11,422 nt of DNA, from the NCBI GenBank assembly GCA_964436815.1, contig CAYTER010000059.1, forward strand, positions 1-11,422. The letters run 5' to 3'. The notes under the pieces are model-generated. The model was not told where the DNA came from. It saw only the letters and a program-made list of their open reading frames with translations, and ran no database searches. The stretch comes from UBA993 sp964436815. Lineage in GTDB: Bacteria; Bacillota; Dethiobacteria; DTU022. The position numbers were made by a program, and so were the translations under genes. Numbering within the stretch: position 1 is the stretch's first letter; each line of letters starts with the position of its first letter. Shown here in pieces: positions 8,142 through 11,422 of the stretch.

Positions 8142-8672
8142 TTGGAAAAAGGCTATGTCCAGATCTATACCGGCGATGGCAAGGGTAAAACTACCGCAGC
8201 TCTGGGCTTGGGGTTAAGGGCTGCCGGTCGGGGGCTAAAGGTTGTAATGTATCAGTTTTTGAAAGGGGCTCCCAGCGGGGAACTGGAAAGTGCTCCCCTT
8301 TTGGAAGGACGTTTTAAAATCATCCGTCTGGCGGAAACCAGGAAATTCTTCGGTTCGATGGTGGAGGCGGAAAAAGCGGAACTTAAAACCAGGCTTAAGA
8401 CTGAGCTCAGGCAGGTGGAAGAGGTCCTGGCCGATGGATATTATGATATCCTGATTTTGGATGAGATTATGGCGGCCTTACATGGCGGCCTTTTGACATT
8501 AGAGGAAATTCTATCCCTGATTGATCAGAAACCAACCTCAATGGAACTGGTTTTGACCGGGCGGGCCGCACCACCGGAGATAATTGCCCGGGCAGATCTG
8601 GTAACCGAAATGCGCCCGCTCAAACACTACATGGACAAAGGAGTTCCCGCCCGCGTAGGCATAGAGAAGTAA
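8142..8672 (+). CDS. cobO: Corrinoid (cob(I)alamin) ATP adenosyltransferase, CobO/BtuR type
   Basis: Transfers the 5'-deoxyadenosyl group of ATP to the cobalt of a reduced corrinoid, giving the adenosyl form used for salvage, synthesis and coenzyme function. The 176-residue protein begins with the CobA/CobO hallmark 'YTGDGKGKTTAALG', with the P-loop GDGKGKTT at 11-18. It has the hydrophobic-acidic strand 'YDILILDEIMAAL' and ends with 'ADLVTEMRPLKHYMDKG' and 'PARVGIEK', the usual family C-terminus. It is shorter than the enteric CobA (about 196) because it lacks that enzyme's N-terminal extension. The start is TTG 8142, 8 nt after GGAG (8130-8133); no ATG fits as well. It lies 71 nt after the bactofilin-like gene, with the hairpin between them. 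It is the natural partner of CbiZ, which needs adenosylated cobinamide. It is not a PduO- or EutT-type enzyme, which lack this P-loop signature. Confidence 0.95.
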   Translation: MEKGYVQIYTGDGKGKTTAALGLGLRAAGRGLKVVMYQFLKGAPSGELESAPLLEGRFKIIRLAETRKFFGSMVEAEKAELKTRLKTELRQVEEVLADGYYDILILDEIMAALHGGLLTLEEILSLIDQKPTSMELVLTGRAAPPEIIARADLVTEMRPLKHYMDKGVPARVGIEK

Positions 8673-8735
8673 TTTTTCATGGCTTATTTATTAATAATTT
8701 GCTTTTGCTATGGAAAAAACACTTGATTTGATATA

Positions 8736-8760
8736 AAATATAACTAATTCGGTTATATTT
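8736..8760. promoter_or_regulatory. 9-bp dyad in the AT-rich leader of the DUF438 gene (possible operator)
   Basis: AAATATAAC (8736-8744) and GTTATATTT (8752-8760) are perfect inverted repeats around a 7-nt spacer, so the half-sites lie about 16 nt apart centre to centre, a spacing compatible with a dimeric regulator on one DNA face. The left arm overlaps TATAAA/TATAAC strings that could serve as a -10 element, although I find no good -35 at the right distance. A TTGAT half-site like that of the Crp/Fnr family lies at 8723-8727 but lacks a matching partner. The gene probably has its own promoter in this 127-nt gap. Confidence 0.4.
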
Positions 8761-8799
8761 ATTTCATTTTATCTTTACTGTTCAGAAAGGAAGATTGCA

Positions 8800-10020
8800 A
8801 TGAGCGAAAAAAATTTTGATCAGCAGAAAAAAGTAATCAAAGAAATAATATTAGGGCTGCATGAAGGGTTGTCTCTGGAAGAGGCCAAAGCGAGAATGGA
8901 AAAAGAGGTTGGGGAGATATCCTCCCTGGAAATCGCTGAAGTCGAACAGTCGCTGATTAATGAAGGCATGTCAACAGACGAGATCAAGCGATTCTGCAAT
9001 GTTCATGCCCTGCTTTTTGAAACAACTTTGCAGGAAGACCTGGCTAAAGAAGAAAATCCTGCGCACCCCGTAAACTTATTCAAGGAAGAAAACCGGGAGA
9101 TTGAAAAGATTACCGGAGCGCTTAAAGATCTGGCAGCAAAATCTGCTGAAGTGGAAGCGGATCTTTTCAGCAGGGAGGCAGGCGGGCTGCTTGAAAAATT
9201 GAGGGATATCGAGCTGCACTACACCAGGAAAGAACAACTGCTTTTTCCCTACCTTGAAAGATATGGTTTTATGGGCCCTTCCAAGGTTATGTGGGGAAAA
9301 CACAACGAGGTTAGAGATCTCTATAAGGCAGCTTTGGCTGAACTGGGCAAGGTAAATGACCCTGCTGCAGCGCAAAAATTTGTCGAGGATCACCTTAACC
9401 TGCTAATTGAAGAAGTGGACGGCATGATCTTCAAGGAAGAAAATATCCTCTTTCCGACTTCCCTGGAGAAACTGCAGACGGATGACTGGATTGACATTTT
9501 GAAAGAAAGTGACCAGGTTGGCTACGCCTATATTACCCCTCCGGCTGAAACTGCCCATCTCGTGGAAGCACTGAAAAAAGCAGCTGCTGACAAGCCATCT
9601 ATTGTTGATGGCAAGATTAAACTGCCTTCGGGTTTTCTTGCCCCGGCGCAGCTGATGCATATGCTTAATGCGCTGCCGGTTGATGTGACTTTCGTGGATC
9701 ATGACGATACGGTCCGCTACTTTTCTGAAAATAAGGAACGGATCTTTGTGCGGACCCGCGCTATCGTGGGGCGTAATGTCCAGAACTGCCATCCGCCGCA
9801 GAGTGTGGATCGGGTAGAGAAGATCTTAGATACCTTCAAGGATGGGAGCCGCGATCAGGCCGAATTCTGGCTTAATCTAAAAGGCAAGATGATCTATATT
9901 GTCTTTTATGCTGTCCGCGATGAAAACGGCAAATATTTAGGCACCCTCGAAGTAGCCCAGGATATAACCAGGCTTAAGCAGCTTGAAGGTGAGCGGAGGT
10001 TGCTCGATGAAGACAATTGA
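8800..10020 (+). CDS. DUF438-hemerythrin HHE-PAS sensor protein
   Basis: A 406-residue soluble protein with three parts: DUF438 (about 8-80), a hemerythrin-like HHE helical bundle (about 85-225) and a PAS domain (about 275-397, of the PAS_10 kind). Candidate metal ligands in the bundle are His89, His140 with Glu145 ('HYTRKEQLLFP'), His168, His198 and Glu214 ('MIFKEENILFP'). The second LFP repeat has Met209 where the first has His140, so the ligand set differs from textbook hemerythrin. The PAS region has 'NCHPPQS' with His331 and ends in the usual 'AQDITRLKQLE'. Proteins of this architecture are common in anaerobes and are thought to sense or handle O2, NO or redox change; no output domain is present here, so it may act through a partner. 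ATG 8800 follows AAAGGAAG at about 8 nt. It overlaps the DUF1858 gene and is probably cotranscribed with it. Confidence 0.9.
   Translation: MSEKNFDQQKKVIKEIILGLHEGLSLEEAKARMEKEVGEISSLEIAEVEQSLINEGMSTDEIKRFCNVHALLFETTLQEDLAKEENPAHPVNLFKEENREIEKITGALKDLAAKSAEVEADLFSREAGGLLEKLRDIELHYTRKEQLLFPYLERYGFMGPSKVMWGKHNEVRDLYKAALAELGKVNDPAAAQKFVEDHLNLLIEEVDGMIFKEENILFPTSLEKLQTDDWIDILKESDQVGYAYITPPAETAHLVEALKKAAADKPSIVDGKIKLPSGFLAPAQLMHMLNALPVDVTFVDHDDTVRYFSENKERIFVRTRAIVGRNVQNCHPPQSVDRVEKILDTFKDGSRDQAEFWLNLKGKMIYIVFYAVRDENGKYLGTLEVAQDITRLKQLEGERRLLDEDN
9995..9999 (+). promoter_or_regulatory. Ribosome binding site that decides the DUF1858 start
   Basis: GGAGG lies 7 nt before ATG 10007, inside the end of the DUF438 coding region. 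A longer reading from ATG 9983 would place this site inside the gene and lacks a site of its own, and its extra eight residues do not belong to the domain. Confidence 0.8.
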
Positions 10021-10237
10021 TCTTAATAAAACTGTCTATGACTTAACCGAGGAGTACCCGGAGTTAATCGAAGTATTAAAAGAGCTCGGCTTTGCCGGGC
10101 TCGCTTTTCCTGCGGTGCGTAAAACCCTGGGTAAAAAAATGACTCTGCCGGCCGGCTGTGAAAAGCAGAAAAAGGATCTGGCCGAGGTGATCAGTCATTT
10201 GGAGAGCCTCGGGTACACGGTCACTAACAAACCATAG
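10007..10237 (+). CDS. Small DUF1858 domain protein
   Basis: A 76-residue single-domain protein. 'LNKTVYDLTEEYPELIEVLKELGFAGL' split over the first 33 residues is the DUF1858 pattern (also called the hybrid-cluster-protein-associated redox domain), followed by 'RKTLGKKMTLPAGC' and a C-terminal helix ending in 'LESLGYTV'. Many members carry a CxxC pair after the 'GF' position; here that place reads 'GLAFPA', and the only cysteine is in 'PAGCEK', so a disulfide-redox role of the CxxC kind is unlikely. The start overlaps the stop of the DUF438 gene by 14 nt, which implies translational coupling. The two families are often neighbours or fused, so a physical complex is a reasonable inference. No biochemical function is known to me. 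Confidence 0.85.
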   Translation: MKTIDLNKTVYDLTEEYPELIEVLKELGFAGLAFPAVRKTLGKKMTLPAGCEKQKKDLAEVISHLESLGYTVTNKP

Positions 10238-10268
10238 TCTGAACAAGTAAGAGGGCCTTTATATCAGC

Positions 10269-10346
10269 AACACAGGAGTAACACAAAAGAACCGTCCCTT
10301 TGTGTTTCCCTTTGTGTTTCCCTTTGTGTTTCCCTTAGTGTTTCCT
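10269..10346. repeat. Left hairpin-repeat cluster with 27-nt element A
   Basis: Element A (10280-10306) is AACACAAA, an 11-nt loop AGAACCGTCCC, then TTTGTGTT, an 8-bp perfect stem. A spare left arm AACACAGG precedes it (10269-10276) and extra right arms follow it as a tandem array. It is related to the two elements near 11264-11375. The 'GAACCGTCCC' core resembles short interspersed repeats I associate with Firmicutes genomes and REP-type transposases, but no transposase gene is in the window. Confidence 0.75.
10296..10343 (+). repeat. 12-bp tandem repeat, four units
   Basis: The unit CCCTTTGTGTTT occurs three times exactly (10296-10307, 10308-10319, 10320-10331) and a fourth time with one change (CCCTTAGTGTTT, 10332-10343). 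Each unit contains TTTGTGTT, the right arm of hairpin element A, so the array looks like slippage or stepwise duplication of that arm. Confidence 0.9.
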
Positions 10347-10377
10347 CTCTCGTCTCCAGTCAGATTTAGCAGAAAGA

Positions 10378-10407
10378 TTGGCATGACATTAAAAATGTTG
10401 TTATAAT
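10378..10407 (+). promoter_or_regulatory. Sigma-A type promoter for the cupredoxin lipoprotein gene
   Basis: TTGGCA (10378-10383, one mismatch to TTGACA), an 18-nt spacer, and a perfect TATAAT (10402-10407) preceded by TG at 10399-10400 (extended -10). Transcription should begin near 10414, giving a leader of about 45 nt to the preferred ATG at 10459. This makes the gene an independent unit. Confidence 0.75.
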
Positions 10408-10458
10408 ACAAGTATACAATAGAAATCCTCTATGAATAGTAGGAAAGAGGCTGATGAA

Positions 10459-11250
10459 ATGTATATAAATAGAACACTAAAACATATATTCTGGTTATCT
10501 TCTATTCTTCTAATAGCCATGGTCCTTTTTACTGGCTGCGCCGGCAACGATATTGCAGTTGAAGAAGTAATAGATGATGACGCTCAAGATGCCCCTGAAG
10601 AGCCGATGGTTGGTCCTGAAGTGGAAATAACGTTTGAGCTTCCTGTTAAATCGCCCCATTATGTCGATAACGTTCCTGCTCATGAAGCAATAATCCCTGC
10701 AGTGCCAATTAATGTTGTGGTTAACTTCGACTTTGATGTTATTGCTCTCTCAGAGATCGTAATAACCGGCCAGGATGGTCAGGTATACAGTTACGGAGAA
10801 ACGCTTATCGATGAAAATAAGCTGGGCATGAGGGTTATGATGGATCCTGATTCTCCTGATGGCAAGTATAGCGTTGAATATAAAGCATGCTGGCCTGATG
10901 GAAGCTGTCATGATGGCATGTTCCAGTTTGCGATTGACAGAACTCTTGCTTCAGCTTTTACAGATCTCAGAGGTCAGTCAGAAATTATTATTAGCATGGA
11001 GAATAATCGCTTTGATCTCCAGGATATCATTATCGATGCGGGAACAACTCTAAAATGGATAAATAATGATCCCTTCGATCACTATATTAATACAGATCCA
11101 CATCCCGGTCATAACTACTATCCTGAGCAAAACTCAAGAGCCCTTGCAGAAGGAGAGTCGTTCTCTTTAACTTTAAATACGCCCGGGTATTATCCATATC
11201 ATTGCAGTGCGCATCCTGATACGATGAAAGCAGTTATAATCGTCGAATAA
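10459..11250 (+). CDS. Lipoprotein with CopC-like and type-1 copper (cupredoxin) domains
   Basis: A 263-residue exported lipoprotein that probably binds copper on the outer face of the membrane, as an electron carrier or in copper handling. The signal peptide (1-26) ends in 'LFTGC', with Cys27 as the lipid site. An acidic linker (about 31-48) follows. The middle part (about 50-165) resembles CopC/Ig-like copper resistance domains ('PAHEAIIPAVP', 'DSPDGKYSVEYKA') with Cys144, Cys150 and His151 in 'CWPDGSCHDG'. The C-terminal part (about 175-263) is a cupredoxin with a full type-1 ligand set: His208 ('FDHYI'), then Cys249, His252 and Met256 in 'YHCSAHPDTM'. ATG 10459 has AGAGG at 8 nt; an in-frame ATG at 10432 has no such site and would add nine polar residues before the signal peptide. 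The gene has its own promoter and is flanked by hairpin repeats. The CopC-like reading is less certain than the cupredoxin. Confidence 0.85.
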   Translation: MYINRTLKHIFWLSSILLIAMVLFTGCAGNDIAVEEVIDDDAQDAPEEPMVGPEVEITFELPVKSPHYVDNVPAHEAIIPAVPINVVVNFDFDVIALSEIVITGQDGQVYSYGETLIDENKLGMRVMMDPDSPDGKYSVEYKACWPDGSCHDGMFQFAIDRTLASAFTDLRGQSEIIISMENNRFDLQDIIIDAGTTLKWINNDPFDHYINTDPHPGHNYYPEQNSRALAEGESFSLTLNTPGYYPYHCSAHPDTMKAVIIVE

Positions 11251-11261
11251 ATTGTTGCTAT

Positions 11262-11375
11262 ATAACACAGGGGAACACAGGGGGTAGGTTCTCTTGTGTT
11301 GCCCCTGTGTTGCGGCTAGTGGATGTTGGTATCCACCAGTGAAAATAACACAGGAAAACCATCCCCCTGTGTTAT
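11262..11375. repeat. 114-bp REP/MITE-like unit with 12-bp terminal inverted repeats
   Basis: The ends ATAACACAGGGG (11262-11273) and CCCCTGTGTTAT (11364-11375) are perfect inverted repeats. Inside lie 27-nt element C on the minus strand (11274-11300), enclosed by an outer 10-bp stem (11264-11273 with 11302-11311), then a short dyad GTGGAT/ATCCAC (11319-11324, 11331-11336), then element B on the plus strand (11347-11373), whose stem is 10 bp when extended to 11345-11354 and 11366-11375. There is no open reading frame of its own and no obvious target-site duplication. It starts 11 nt after the lipoprotein stop and could also act on the 3' end of that mRNA. Confidence 0.8.
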
Positions 11376-11422
11376 GCAAAAAAAAGCGCGGCTCTGCTTC
11401 CACACTAATCTTTAAGCTTTTT
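11376..11422. other. Right-end non-coding stretch, nothing firm
   Basis: An A-run (11378-11385) is followed by a GC-rich stretch GCGCGGCTCTGC. Read on the minus strand this gives a short weak stem (AAGC/GCTT) and a T-run, which could be the remains of a terminator for a gene entering from the right. The stem is too short to call one. Confidence 0.2.

Noticed and set aside
8070..8142. Cobalamin riboswitch before cobO
   Set aside because: The 71-nt gap is too short for the riboswitch and no B12-box-like sequence is visible; the region is filled by the simple hairpin.
8723..8735. Crp/Fnr-type site (TTGAT-N4-ATCAA)
   Set aside because: Only the left half-site is present; the right half reads TATAA.
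10269..10346. CRISPR array
   Set aside because: The repeat units are 12 bp, directly abutting and without spacers, and no cas gene is present.
11378..11400. Minus-strand intrinsic terminator at the window edge
   Set aside because: The T-run is good but the stem is only about 4 bp, and no gene entering from the right is visible.
11173..11403. 76-codon minus-strand open frame over the end of the lipoprotein gene and the repeats
   Set aside because: It is built largely from the inverted-repeat unit and the antisense of the cupredoxin domain, has no ribosome site and no recognisable domain.

Overview
The window reads as chromosomal DNA of an anaerobic, Gram-positive-type bacterium, most likely a member of the Clostridia in the broad sense (Peptococcaceae or Syntrophomonadaceae-like). 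This is inference from gene content and from translation signals. Strong GGAGG-type ribosome binding sites sit in front of frequent non-ATG starts (GTG or TTG at four or more of the eight genes). There is a DUF438/hemerythrin/PAS plus DUF1858 pair, a CbiZ-type cobinamide salvage enzyme, and short hairpin repeats carrying an 'AACCGTCCC' core that I associate with Firmicutes. No marker gene fixes the genus. All eight genes lie on the + strand.

Positions 82-8672 form a loosely spaced co-directional run with gaps of about 40-75 nt. In order it holds: a family-3 amidohydrolase (YtcJ-like); a very large cytoplasmic PAS/GAF sensor with both a GGDEF cyclase domain and an HD-GYP phosphodiesterase domain for cyclic-di-GMP; CbiZ, an adenosylcobinamide amidohydrolase with an unexplained C-terminal extension; a secreted or membrane-anchored bactofilin-like protein; and a CobO/BtuR-type corrinoid adenosyltransferase. 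CbiZ and CobO belong to the same business, corrinoid salvage: CobO adenosylates scavenged corrinoids and CbiZ trims adenosylcobinamide to adenosylcobyric acid for re-entry into cobamide synthesis. A perfect 13-bp hairpin abuts the cobO ribosome binding site.

Positions 8673-10237 hold a separate two-gene unit. An AT-rich leader with a 9-bp dyad precedes a DUF438-hemerythrin-PAS protein, a likely diiron and/or PAS-cofactor sensor of O2, NO or redox state. A small DUF1858 protein overlaps its end by 14 nt.

Positions 10238-11422 look like an accessory segment. A lipoprotein with a CopC-like domain and a type-1 copper (cupredoxin) domain has its own good sigma-A promoter. Clusters of related 27-nt hairpin repeats lie on both sides of it, including a 12-bp tandem array on the left and, on the right, a 114-bp unit with perfect 12-bp terminal inverted repeats. 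The arms of these hairpins change in a compensatory way between copies. The repeats are the least explained feature of the window. No tRNA, rRNA, CRISPR array, transposase gene or gap longer than 300 nt was seen.
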